This document shows positions 42,970 through 54,154 of a DNA stretch of 64,000 bases, one piece after another (position 1 is the first letter of the stretch; every line of letters starts with the position of its first letter). The DNA is from Dermatophagoides farinae (taxonomy: Eukaryota; Arthropoda; Arachnida; Sarcoptiformes; Pyroglyphidae): assembly GCF_024713945.1 (NCBI RefSeq), contig NC_134683.1, positions 684,501-748,500 on the forward strand. The letters run 5' to 3'. Both the position numbers and the translations under genes were made by a program. The notes beneath the pieces are model-generated. The model had not been told where the DNA came from and did no database searches. It was given only the letters and a program-made list of their open reading frames with translations.

Positions 42970-45561
42970 TTAATCTGCTGAAGTCGTCTTATCACTGCTG
43001 CTGCTGGTGGTGGTGGTGGTGGTGGTCATCATAATTTGATCCTGTAATTCTTCACGTTGTTTTAATAATTCTGCATAACGTGCCTGTAGCGTCATCTCTC
43101 GTTGTTCTTGTCGTTTAACATCCTGTTTTAATTGTCCAATACGTTTTTCAATAGCACAATCTTCACGTACTTTCAATGCATTGAATGAATATAATTCTAA
43201 ATGTGATTGTTCAATATGTTGCCAACATTCACGAAATTGTTTGGCCATCTCATGTGAACGTTGTTGATAACCACCTAATAGTATGGATAATTTTTTCTCA
43301 ATTTTACCAGCTTTTTTTGCTTCACGTGTCATATGTTGACGATTCTGTTCTAAACGTGATTCAATCGATTCAATACGTTCACGTTTCGATACCATTGATG
43401 CTTTTGTATAACGATTCTGTGCTGGTAAATATAATAATTGTGAATAACATTCATCCCAAACTTTGGCCGAATCAATGGCCGATAAATCATCATGTTTCAT
43501 TCCATCTTTTAATGTGGACATTTCTTCTTGTAACATTTGTTTTGCTTGTGATAGATATTCATCTTCAATTGGTTCGATTGGATTTCGTTCCAAATACATG
43601 GCCAATTGTGTTTCATAATTTTTTGAATCAGATTTAACCGTTTTTGATTTGATCGCTGAAAATAAAGCCTGTTCATCTGTTGGATTCATCAAAGCATCAA
43701 AATGAAGAATTTTCACCATTTCCTGTCGGATAAGATCATCAGCCTGTGATAATGGATTTGTCGATGATTGTTGTTGCTGTTGTTGCTGCTGCAATATGGA
43801 TAACCATGCACGAACATCACATGGTCGTGGTAGATTACGTCGAACAGCTTGTGTCCATTTCTGTTCATTATTTATACGATCTTGTTCACGTTTACGACTT
43901 GCAGCATCCACTTCACTTTGATCAACAATCATTTTATCATCATTACCATCTTGATCATTCATTTTTTCATCATCATCATCATTTGGTTGATCAATCTGAT
44001 CATTATTATTCATAACAATTTCATATTCATTTTTTGGTTGTGGTAATTGAGAGAATGCTTTTCGAAGATTTTCTTTCACAGTTTTTGTATATTGTTTTGG
44101 ATCTTGTTGTGCTTCCATTGCTAATGCTTCTTCTGGATTGATCGATAATTTATCTCTTACAGGTGTTGAAAGTGGTGTGAAACCATCTTGAATATGACCA
44201 CCACTGGTACCAGGTGTAGGTACCGGAACCATAGCTTTATTATTAGTAGCATCCGATCCATCGGTTATTATGGAACGCGTAGATCGATATGGTGTTGAAA
44301 TCATTGTATTTGGTGTCATACCACCACCAGTGGATAAACCAGATACAGTTAGACCAGCTGGTGTACGGGCACCCGGTGTTTGTCCACCGGCAACTTCGAT
44401 TAATGGTACATTTTGACCACCTAACAAAGGGGTATCAACATTTTGTAATGCAAGCAAATTTTTCGTTTCAGCCATTATATTATCACGACTTAATGCAGCT
44501 GTTTTCGGTGTACGAATTGAATTCACTGCTGATGATGTGATCGTATAATCAGCCAATAATGTTTCCGATGCAACATTACCAGTTTCTTCGGCAACATCTT
44601 TAGCCATTTCACTGGCACGTCCTAATTTAACTACTTGTTCGATTTCTTGGTCCGATATAGCTGGTTCTGGTAAAACTAATTTACTACGTGGTCGTTGAAA
44701 TTCATTCTGTACATTATTCAATGATGTTGGTACACCGTTTTCTTTTTTCTTTTTCAATTTTTCTTTATCTTTTTTACGTTCACGTTCTTCACGAACCGAT
44801 GGTAATTCACCTTCCAATTGTTGTTGTCGTAAACGTTTGAAATCTAAACCAGCTGGTTCATATGAATCATCGGATGTGTCATGAAAACCGGCCGGCACAG
44901 ATTTTTCGAATGGAATTTCCGTATTATAATCAATATGACGACGATGTTTCCAATTTCGTATCTGCAGATTGATACCGGCCATACGTAATTCACGTCTTTT
45001 CTGTAATTGTGCTAAACGTCTTGCTTCTTCCAGTTGTTTTTCTCTGGCTTTACGTTTAGCTTTTTTACCCTGGGTATTAGCCAAACGTGCACGAGCTTCC
45101 GATAACATTTCCAATTCATCTTCATCCATATCTTTTGGATCAGGACGAGCCGGTTTTGTTTCTGGATTTGGATCAATTTCACCTGGTTTCAATTTCCTTG
45201 GATCATCCAAACTGGTGACAGTACTTTTATCTTTATTCTGTACCTGATCCAATAGCTGTTCATAATGTTCAAGACATTGTGATGCTGTACGGCCAACAAT
45301 CGATGCAATTGTACGCCATTGTGTTGGCATTAATCGTACTAAATTGATCAATTTTTCTTCCTCTTCTCTGGACCATTCGGTTTTTTTAATACTAGGATCT
45401 AGCCATTCATACCAACGTGCTTTACATTGTTTGGCTGATTTTCGATGCAATAATGATGCTATTCGTGACCATTGATTTTTACCATATTTCATCACAGCTG
45501 CTTTGAGAATTTCATCTTCGGTATTACGCCAAACACCACCTTTGATTAGAATTCGGCCCAT
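42970..45561 (-). CDS. CDC5L: CDC5L / Cef1 pre-mRNA splicing factor
   Basis: Core protein of the Prp19 complex (NTC), required for spliceosome activation; nuclear. A single open frame of 863 aa without introns, a little longer than human CDC5L (about 800 aa). The N-terminus MGRILIKGGVWRNTEDEILK starts the first Myb/SANT repeat (about 7-56) with conserved Trp residues; KTEWSREEEEKLINLVRLMP starts the second (about 58-106), ending QCLEHYEQLLD. The conserved linker follows: DPRKLKPGEIDPNPETKPAR and the basic KKAKRKAREKQLEEARRLAQ. Further on are the LPEPAISDQEIEQ and TPLL/TP-rich regions that hold phosphorylation-type TP sites, and a C-terminal coiled coil. Species-specific insertions are an Asp-rich stretch, a Gln run and a Thr run before the end. 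The start is fixed by homology at MGRI. Confidence 0.97.
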   Translation of the reverse strand: MGRILIKGGVWRNTEDEILKAAVMKYGKNQWSRIASLLHRKSAKQCKARWYEWLDPSIKKTEWSREEEEKLINLVRLMPTQWRTIASIVGRTASQCLEHYEQLLDQVQNKDKSTVTSLDDPRKLKPGEIDPNPETKPARPDPKDMDEDELEMLSEARARLANTQGKKAKRKAREKQLEEARRLAQLQKRRELRMAGINLQIRNWKHRRHIDYNTEIPFEKSVPAGFHDTSDDSYEPAGLDFKRLRQQQLEGELPSVREERERKKDKEKLKKKKENGVPTSLNNVQNEFQRPRSKLVLPEPAISDQEIEQVVKLGRASEMAKDVAEETGNVASETLLADYTITSSAVNSIRTPKTAALSRDNIMAETKNLLALQNVDTPLLGGQNVPLIEVAGGQTPGARTPAGLTVSGLSTGGGMTPNTMISTPYRSTRSIITDGSDATNNKAMVPVPTPGTSGGHIQDGFTPLSTPVRDKLSINPEEALAMEAQQDPKQYTKTVKENLRKAFSQLPQPKNEYEIVMNNNDQIDQPNDDDDEKMNDQDGNDDKMIVDQSEVDAASRKREQDRINNEQKWTQAVRRNLPRPCDVRAWLSILQQQQQQQQSSTNPLSQADDLIRQEMVKILHFDALMNPTDEQALFSAIKSKTVKSDSKNYETQLAMYLERNPIEPIEDEYLSQAKQMLQEEMSTLKDGMKHDDLSAIDSAKVWDECYSQLLYLPAQNRYTKASMVSKRERIESIESRLEQNRQHMTREAKKAGKIEKKLSILLGGYQQRSHEMAKQFRECWQHIEQSHLELYSFNALKVREDCAIEKRIGQLKQDVKRQEQREMTLQARYAELLKQREELQDQIMMTTTTTTTSSSSDKTTSAD

Positions 45562-47731
45562 AATGATGATGTTGATTTGTTTTTGCGTTTATTCAAGAAC
45601 AAAACTGTCAAATTAATTTTTCGTTGACAAACATACACGATATATCGGCTTCAAAAAATTCAACATTAAAAACAGACGTACATATAAACACATTTTTGAG
45701 TTGTGACAAAAAAACAATGGACGAATAGAATCGATATAATCGATATTCAAAAATGATACTTATTCTATACACTAGATGGCATAACTAAACAAAAAAAATT
45801 TCAAAATTTTGACAAAAAATCACGCGCTCAATTCGTGTTGTCAAACAAAAAAATTTTCCAAGGTAAACACAACACATACATTAGTGAAAAAATGTTTTTT
45901 CAAAAAAAAAAAAAAAAATCACAAAAGAACATGACCCTCTCCAGAGAGAAAGAGAGAGAAAAAGGCCAAATGTAATGGGGCAGAATTATTCGGCATAAAA
46001 TAACAAACAAACAAACAAGCAACCAGACGAGAAAAAAAAATAAATAAATGGCCAATCGATCACGGTTCAAGTGAATGTACAAATTGATAATCATGATGAT
46101 AATAACAATGGAAAATTTCTGGAAACAAAATTAAAAAATGATTCGAATTAAAAAAATTTTTTGAATTTCCAGAAACTTTTTTTCCGATTATTAAAAATTA
46201 TTATTTCTCTACGACTGAAAAGTGTTAACAAAGGCCTAAACCAATTTTTTGTTTTTATTAATTTTACCACGAACAATGATGATGATGATGATGATGACCC
46301 TTATAGATCAGACTTATATAATTTATTCATGATATAAACTTGGCGATATTTATAATGATTTCCAATGATAATGATACGGGCAAATTTCAAAATAGAAAAC
46401 AGAACAAAAATATTCCGACCCCGATGTATGTACATTTTTTTTCGAAATAAAAACAAAACATTTCCTTTTTTTTCTTCATTGGAAAAAAAATGTCAATGAA
46501 TTGAATTGAAATTGATTTTGATTTTGATAAAACAAAAAAAAAAATTTTTCGGTCTCAATTCAATGTTCGATGATGAATGAACATCATCATCATCATCATT
46601 AACACCAAAAAAAATGCCCTCAAATTCAACGGCCTACGGATGTACAATTTTTTTGTGATTTGATTTTTTTTTTTTGAAATAGAAATCAAATCACAAATCA
46701 TTTCTTTTCTTCGACAATGAATGGATCATCATCGAGATTTTGTTTTCTTTCTTTATTTCTTTCTTTCAAAATGTTGATATAATTGATCATATGTCAAACT
46801 CGTGGCCCGAATTGTCAATCATATTTCGTCGTTGTTGTCGTCGTCGTCATCATCTTTGCCGTCCTCGTTGTCGCCGTATTCGTTTATGGTACAAATGATT
46901 ATTTTATATTTAAGTAAATTTTTCTCCACAATATACCATAAACGGCATATAGCAAAGCAAAGCGTAGAGCACACACACACACACACGTTCGTGTAAACAA
47001 TTTACGATTGATTAATGTGGACACACACACACAAAACGATCATCATCATCACCGATGCTCGTGACCAATCAACGAAATGATCATTTCGTTTTTACCAACA
47101 GAAAAAAAATTCGATAACGATATTAATGATCGTCGTTGTTGTAAAAGTTTTTGTCATTTCTGGTTTTTTTGTTGTCTGTCTTTGTTTGACATTTTTTTCC
47201 TACAAATAAGTCCATATATCCATGTTTGATCTTTGGATTCTCAAATGGCGATCTGATGAAAATGATTCCGATCAAGTTTGATATTTCAATTATCATTTTA
47301 AAATTGTTGATCAAAAAGTGTGAAATATTTTGAGAAAATGGAAGAATTTTCTTTTCTTTTTGCCAATTGCCAATTTTTTTTGGTTTCTATTTTCTGACTG
47401 AGACGTTATGCTGAGCTTTGAGCTATGTGGATATTATTAGCTGTGTGTGTGTGTGTGTGTGTGTGGTGGAAAACGAAACCAAAACCACAAAAAAACTGGA
47501 TTTCGAAATTCGACAAAAAAATTTCGCCATTTTTGTTGTTGTTCTTTTCATTGTTGTTGATTATTATTACGATTTTTTGTTGTTGTTCTGAAACCAATAG
47601 ATAATTTTTTGAAATTGTCTTCTATTTGTGATGATCAAACAAATCTCGTTGTTGTCGTCGATGAAATAATTCAATCATCTTGGATCTAATCAACGATGAG
47701 AAAGTTGATTATGTATTGAACTCATATATGA
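45562..47731. other. Intergenic region upstream of CDC5L
   Basis: This 2.2 kb should carry the CDC5L promoter (read leftwards). Two ATCGATA copies lie at 45730-45736 and 45739-45745, about 170-185 bp before the ATG. The rest is poly-A/T, ATC/GAT triplets and short CA runs. An acidic, GAC-rich minus-strand frame around 46800-46885 was noted but is not supported as an exon. Confidence 0.55.
45730..45745. promoter_or_regulatory. Two DRE-like ATCGATA motifs upstream of CDC5L
   Basis: Two ATCGATA copies nine bases apart, 169-184 bp before the CDC5L start codon. The Drosophila DREF element is TATCGATA and is common in housekeeping promoters. ATCGAT is frequent in this AT-rich DNA, so specificity is low. 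Confidence 0.3.
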
Positions 47732-47941
47732 TTGGATTTCTTTCCTTTCAGTATTTTCTTCTCAGATGATGATGATGATAATGATGATGAGAAAAAAAAA
47801 CGAAATCAAAGGAAATCCTTCAATGGCACAAAGCCAATATCACGTCACATTTTAGATGATTTGGCTAGAACAAAAAAAAAAAAACAACAACATCATATGA
47901 GATGGAAAGGGCAAAAGACAAACCTTTTTTTTGATGAATAA
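47732..47941 (+). other. Candidate terminal exon, acidic then basic
   Basis: A pyrimidine-rich tract and CAG near 47750 and again near 47765 precede an open frame that starts with an Asp/Glu run and continues as RNQRKSFNGTKPISRHILDD, then a Lys run and QQHHMRWKGQKTNLFFDE before a stop that overlaps AATAAA. The non-repetitive middle looks more like coding sequence than its surroundings. I do not recognise the family and found no upstream exons to join it to. It is convergent with the small ORF at 47947-48108. Confidence 0.25.
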
Positions 47942-47946
47942 AAACC

Positions 47947-48108
47947 TCACACCGTGTGTTTGTGTTTGATATATTGGATGGTATCATTACCATAATCATT
48001 AGCCGGTATTATCATTTGAAAACCAGGTGGTAAACGCCTTTTTTCCTGTTGATTGATTGATTGATGGCCTTTGAATGTTGTATACGATCCATTGTTTCTA
48101 TATGACAT
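47947..48108 (-). CDS. Small ORF, 53 aa, unrecognised
   Basis: ATG at 48108, preceded immediately in frame by TAA, reads MSYRNNGSYTTFKG, then QSINQQEKRRLPPGFQMII, PANDYGNDTIQYIKHKHTV and TGA. Amino-acid use is balanced, unlike the repeat-driven frames around it, with Pro-Pro-Gly, Tyr and Asp/Asn well spread. There is no signal peptide and no membrane segment. It could be a free-standing small protein or, since ATAG occurs just inside the start, the last exon of a larger gene read from the right. I do not recognise the family. Confidence 0.35.
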   Translation of the reverse strand: MSYRNNGSYTTFKGHQSINQQEKRRLPPGFQMIIPANDYGNDTIQYIKHKHTV

Positions 48109-49718
48109 TTATCAAATCGATCGATGATCCATTCAACCATGGATGTAAACATTAATAATGTTTAATCATGTTGAACAATCATCATTCAACGATTACTTGT
48201 CAAAAATCAAATACATACGCATGATTTTCTTTTCATCTTTGGCCATGGTATGTGATCCAACAACATATATGATCCAATGCAAAAAAACAGATATCATATT
48301 CATAAACATGGGTTTTTCAAGAAAAGGAATTCCGGATTTGTTGATTGCGAGAAAATTTCCAAAAGAGAAACGTTCCGTTTTTGTCTCGAACATCGTCGTC
48401 GTCGTCATCATCATCATCATTGATTGATTGATTGATAGATAGATCCACAACAATTGTTTTGAAATTGTCAAAAAAAAACCTAGATTGAAGAGAGAGAGAG
48501 AGAGAGAGAAAAAAAGATTCATTTAGTATAGTATAATAGTTTATTGAGCTTCTGATTGACGAATGCAATGTGTTCATTTTGTTGTTGTTTTTGTTGTTGT
48601 TGTAGTGGTGATGATGGTGGAACAATCACACACACTGAAAACAGAAACTGTCAAACAAAAACGAAAAAAAAAATTGATCAAACCCAAAACGAATTTGGGT
48701 TGAATCATTCAGTCAGTCAGTTTTCCATATCATTTCAGATTCATCAATCTTTGCATTCGAATCAAACTGAGACACACACACACACACATTGACAACCTGT
48801 TGCTTGTGGCAAATGATTTTTCTCTTCTATGATTCTCATCGTTTAGTTCATTATTTTTGAACAAAAAAAAAAATTTAAAATCCAATCCATCGAATTTCTA
48901 AAAATTTTGATTTCGTTGTTGTCATTTTTCCGGACCAGTTCAGCGATTTTTTTTTTTTTTTTTTGGTGTTACAAATTCATTTCTGTTTATGTAATTTGAT
49001 ATCGATAGCAAAAAAAAAAAAAAATTTTTTGTTCACTTTTCGTTTGTACATTTGTTTTTTGTTTGCTTGCTACACCAATTACAACCAAATCAGCAAATCT
49101 AAGTTAATCAAGAAAATGAAAAAAAAATTAATGTGATGGCAATCAACCAATCAATTATTTGATTAATTCATTAATTGGCAATCATCATTACCATTTTATC
49201 ATCATCATCATCATAATCATCGTCGTCAATGATTTCCCAAAAATTTTTTTTCCGATTTATTATAACACACATTATAACGGGTCAACTACAAAAAAAAAAT
49301 TTTTTTCACGTCTTTGATCAAATTTCTTCGGTTTGTGTGTGTGTGTGTTTCGTAGCCTTTGAGCTGAAAGGGGCGACGGAAAGTAGGTAAATTGATGATG
49401 ATGATTCGATGATCTGATCGATTATATGAATTTTAAATATGTAATGATGATTGTACGTACCCAATTATTATGATGATGATGATGATGAAAATGGTACATT
49501 GTCAATCATTGATAATAGATTATTACCATAATTCAATCAATCGTATTTTCTTATTTCAATGACGAATAATAATAATAATAATGAAAAAGATTTCATCATC
49601 AACAATAACAACAAGACGGAAAAAAAATGTGTTTGTGTGTGAATGAGATAAATGAGAATTTTTTCGATTTCAACCAAAATAATGTTGTTTGTGGTCATGA
49701 TGATGATGATGTTTATGC

Positions 49719-49740
49719 ACACACACACACACACACACAC
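49719..49740. repeat. (CA)n microsatellite
   Basis: Eleven CA units in intergenic DNA. Confidence 0.9.
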
Positions 49741-50382
49741 GCAATCACGGACAAGACCATTAAGATTTGAATATATTTTGTCAACTGCACTTGATTATTA
49801 TCAACGACGACACATCAAAGTCACATGAAATCATTTTTTTTTCATTCAACATTGACATTCATCTGAAGAAAAAAAACGTGAATAACAACCATAATCATAA
49901 AAAAAATTTGATGATGATGATTCGATTCGAATCGAATGCCAAAATTGAATTCGAATTCCATAAAAATTGTCAACAAGTTTTTTTTTCTTGGGTTTCCGAA
50001 AAATTTCTTTCGATTTGTTGTTGTTGTTACCAATTTTTTTTTCTATTCCCGCGTGGAATTTCCATTTGGTCGCGTTTGATTTGTCGCAGCAGAAAAAAAA
50101 GCAGCACATAAATTTTCGTACATTACTCATCAATTCAAATCACAAATCGATCAATCAATCAATCAATCAAATCAAATCAGTCAATAAATACCGTTATCAT
50201 CAATCAATTTGATTTTGTCGATTTCACAATCATTGCTTTCGTTGTACTTATATTACGAAAAAAAAAATTGATAATGATAATTGGACGATATAAGAAAACC
50301 CAAGGGTAGTTTTCTCTGAATTTGAAGCGCAAAATCAAAAACAGAAAGAAAATTTTCTTCTGTGGCATTTTTTTTTTCATCG

Positions 50383-50390
50383 TATATAAA
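50383..50390 (+). promoter_or_regulatory. TATA-box candidate
   Basis: TATATAAA, 220 bp before the ATG at 50610, would place transcription start near 50415. AT-rich background makes a chance match easy. Confidence 0.3.
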
Positions 50391-50609
50391 AACACCAGAA
50401 CGATAATCACCAAAGGACCATAAAATTAAAATCCTGTGTATATCTCGACAAAAAAATGAACATTATTGAATTGAAATGTTGCAATTATTTTTTCTTTTTT
50501 TTATTTGTTTTTTAATGTTGTGAATTTCATCTGAAGAAAAAAAATTTCTACATATAAAAATTATACCTCGTATACGAAACAAATCAGAAACAAAACAAAA
50601 CCAAACAAA

Positions 50610-51307
50610 ATGGCCATTACATTTCACAAGATTGAATACAACATCATACGTACAATGACAACCCTTTTGATCATCACATTGATCATATTGTCTGTTTATC
50701 ATCTGAATTTAACGTTGGAATTTTTAAAAAAATTAATCGATCATATTGAAGAAACTGATTCTGTTTATGAACGGCATGCATCGAAAAATCGAACATTGGC
50801 CAAAATGATGTTCGAACCAATGCAACGTACTGCACATTCAATGTATGAAAAACATGGTAAGTGTCATCATTTTTCATCTTGATGTTTTTGAATCGAAAAA
50901 TTAATCACGAGTTTTCTTTTTATTAAAAAAAAAAAATTCAAATTATAGAACCAGCAATCCTAATGAATGTCGTCATACTTACATCGGTAATTGCATTTTC
51001 AATGGCCGGTTTAGTTGCTGCATTACGTAAACATAAAATTATGTTATTCATCTATGCCATTGCATTGGATCTTATCTATTTGACCACTTTTCTTTATTGT
51101 GCTCGTTTACCATCAATACATTGTTCATTGATTGTATTTGTATCCATTATTGTTTATCTTCGTGTCCATCATTTATGGTCAAAAAATTCTACGGATAAAG
51201 TACACCTGTTACAGGCTTCGACAACAACATCAACAACAACAACATCGGCAACAATGGCAGCCGATATTAATCATCATGATTTGATGATTAAAAATAATAT
51301 TGTATGA
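50610..51307 (+). CDS. Four-helix membrane protein, unknown function
   Basis: Two exons, 50610-50856 and 50949-51307, joined in phase 1 (CAT-G/AA) over a 92-bp intron with GTAAGT and ATTATAG; 606 nt, 201 aa. Four hydrophobic segments are visible: about 15-35 (LLIITLIILSVYHLNL), 86-107 (LMNVVILTSVIAFSMAGLVA), 113-134 (IMLFIYAIALDLIYLTTFLY) and 139-156 (SLIVFVSIIVYL). A loop of about 50 residues between helices 1 and 2 carries a possible N-glycosylation site (Asn60-Arg-Thr). The tail is Thr/Ser-rich and hydrophilic. ACAAAATGG is a good start context. It is not a typical tetraspanin (no Cys-Cys-Gly loop). I do not recognise the family; an arthropod-restricted membrane protein is possible. Confidence 0.8.
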
Positions 51308-51518
51308 CCATTAATTGATTGATCAAACACCACAAACGTTCATTTGTAAATGTTCATCATCATTAAATGACAAAGCAAAGGCAAAAAAAAAACAAACAAA
51401 AACAATCACTCACCATTATCATTCCATTTAATTTATTGTAATTGGAATTTATTCTCATTTAAAAAAAAATATTTCCTTGCAATTTGTAAATTTTTTCATA
51501 TTTTGTATCATAGTGGAT

Positions 51519-51528
51519 AATAAATAAA
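51519..51528 (+). terminator. Polyadenylation signal of the membrane-protein gene
   Basis: Two overlapping AATAAA hexamers about 212 bp after the stop at 51307 and before the next gene's start. Confidence 0.6.
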
Positions 51529-51784
51529 ATTATCATTTTTCGAATAAATCGGAAATTTTGAAAAAAAAAATCAATTTCAACATTAAATTGTTCGTGTTGG
51601 TCGATATAGCCACCCACACACACATGTTATTTTGAGTTTTTCAATCAATTTTTTTTTTGATTCGATCGATTCGATCGTTAACGAGATTAATTTTTTTTTT
51701 ATTTAATTAATTATTTTATATTTTACTTTGAAAATTTGTATATGGGGAACAAAATTTCGGGCTGAATATCTTATATCATTCAAT

Positions 51785-54002
51785 ATGGATAATGAGCATC
51801 ATGATCAATCATTTGATTTTGATTTGAAACGAAAATTCGATGATCAACAACAACAACAACAACATCATTCGGCTGATGGAAATAAAAAATTGAAAACAAC
51901 CGATGAAGACGACAAATCGAATCAGCCACCACCACCACCACCGTCATCATCATCATCAAGTGACCAGAAATCCACTGTAGAAGATGAAACAAATATAAAA
52001 ATTGATTCCATTGAATTGAATCCAATATTTCGAGATAAAATTGATGAATTGAAAAAATCCTATAATGAATCCAATCCACTGGAATCAGAATGTTCGACAA
52101 TCACCATTGAACCGTTCAAAGTTTTTCAGCTTCATCGTTTCATTGAAAATGATCAGCTAGTTTTGCCACAAATTCTTCAGGCTGTCAATACTAATACTAT
52201 ATCGATGGAACGACGTAATAATGATCTCTATTCATTAAAACAATCGAATGATTTGAAAACCTATCCATTGTTAGAGAATATTGTCACATTTTTCCGAATC
52301 AAAGTGAAATTATTGTTAGAAGAAATTACTGGACTGAAATTGAATAATAATGTAGCATTAACATTTTCGAAATATGAACAAAATGGTATAAAATGAAAAT
52401 GATGGTTAACAATTTAATTTGAATTTTTCTTTTTTTTTTTTAGATTATCTTCTCTGTCATGATGATCAACTTGAACAACGTAAAATTGCATTCATCCTAT
52501 ATCTAGTCGATGAACAATGGTCAGCTACAGACGGTGGTCAATTGGAATTATTTGCCACCGAACCAGATGCCGAAGGACATTATGATGCACAACCAACGAA
52601 AATAACCGCCAAGTTAACACCCAAATCGAATACATTGGCTTTTTTCGAAGTGAATTCAAAATCATTCCATCAGGTTGGTGAAATTCTGACCAATCGTTCA
52701 CCACGATGGTCAATAAATGGTTGGTTTCATTCGGATGATGCATCCATTAGTGGACAAATTTTCCGTTATCCACAATTATCGGCTTTTCCAGAAAATGAAA
52801 TTCTTGAAGATGATCTAACCGAACATTTTCTACATTGGATTAATCCGATCTATTTACAAAATTTTACACAGAAACAAATTCGTGCCAGTTTTAATCGGAA
52901 TTCAGAAATTCAGTTGAAAAATTTCATTAATGAAGATAAATGTGAACAAATTCAACAGGCATTATCATCTGAACAGGTACGAAAACTTTGGCATAAAAAT
53001 TATAAACCATTATTTTTTCGAAATCAAATTATTCATCCTCAAGCTTTTCAACAATTACCCGATATTCTTAGAGAATTTTATCTATTAATTAATTCGAAAA
53101 ATTTCTATAAATTAATCACAACCATTACCGGTGTTATATTTGTATCGAAATCCAAGAATTCAACAAATCAACAAAACCAAAATGGAAATGATAACGATGA
53201 TGATGATGATGATGATGTTCAATTGATACAGGAACCATCAACATCGATATTATCATCCATAGAAACAACGACAAAATATAATCATAAAACTCGTGGTGCA
53301 ATAATCGAATGGAATCATGGTGATTATTCATTATCATCGGATATTAATCCCGATATTCATGAACGAGCATTGGATTTAGATTTCTTTTTCAATGTACCAC
53401 GTCCTATAGTGAAAAGTACGAAAAATTTTGGTGATCAAGAAATCATTGACGTTTCAGATGATGATGATGTTCAAGATACAACAACAACAATAACAAAGAA
53501 AGAACCAGAAAACGAAATGGAAACCAAATCAGATGCCAAAGAAGAATCGAAAAAACAAGAAGAAAAAATTGAATCAAAACCAGAAATGCACAACAAAAGC
53601 AGCGATAATGATGATGATGATATGGAACAAAATTCAAAACATGAACCTGAATTGATTGAATTGAATAGTGATGATGATGACGATGATGATGATGGTGATG
53701 GATTGGATGAAGATTTAGATGATGATGAGGAAGACGAAGAAGAATTAGACGATGACGATGATTATGTTGATCAACATGATGATGGTGATGATAGTGGCCA
53801 TCTAGCTACAACAAATGGTGGTGGATATATTGCCTATATAACCGATGAATCCGATGAACAAGTATTGGAAATTGAACCGAATAATAATTATCTCAACATT
53901 GTTTATCGTAATTATCAATGTCAACGTTTTATGAAATATATTGATCATTCGAATACTAGGGTACCATTTCAACAGATAACGATTATTTTTACTGATCATT
54001 GA
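51785..54002 (+). CDS. OGFOD1: OGFOD1/Tpa1-type prolyl hydroxylase
   Basis: Fe(II)/2-oxoglutarate oxygenase; in other eukaryotes OGFOD1 hydroxylates a proline of ribosomal protein uS12 (RPS23) and affects translation accuracy and stress granules. Exons 51785-52385 and 52444-54002, intron 58 bp, phase 1; 2160 nt, 719 aa. Residues 1-80 are low-complexity (Gln, Pro, Ser). In the catalytic domain, His206 and Asp208 (LLCHDDQ) and His276 (SFHQVGE) fit the metal triad, and Arg288 (SPRWSINGWFH) the 2OG-binding residue; the His-Arg spacing of 12 equals human. The C-terminal domain starts near 330 with conserved ALDLDFFFNV, GGYIAYITDE and FMKYIDHSN pieces. A 140-residue acidic insert (about 515-655) separates the last two. 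Human OGFOD1 is 542 aa. The first in-frame ATG is used. Confidence 0.95.
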
Positions 54003-54154
54003 AATGATGAAATAGGTGAATTATTAATTATTAATTATTATTATTATGTTATTTTCAATTGATTATAATTCAATGAAATGATACATTTTGATGAGAAATT
54101 AATGGTGGGAAAAAAAATGTCTGAATTATATTAAAATTATTTGGAAAATGATGA

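Larger units (their letters stand above)
48109..50609. other. Intergenic region, no gene recognised
   Basis: About 2.5 kb between the small ORF and the membrane-protein gene. The part at 48150-48420 is less repetitive and open in both directions but gives no recognisable protein. The remainder holds GA (48490-48509), CA (49719-49740), ATC/GAT and poly-T tracts. The right end should contain the promoter of the gene at 50610. Confidence 0.5.

Noticed and set aside
43185-43637. 150-codon plus-strand ORF
   Set aside because: Antisense to the CDC5L coding sequence.
46800-46885. GAC-rich acidic minus-strand frame
   Set aside because: A CGT/GAC triplet stretch with no acceptor and no upstream exon; likely a variant of the common triplet repeats.
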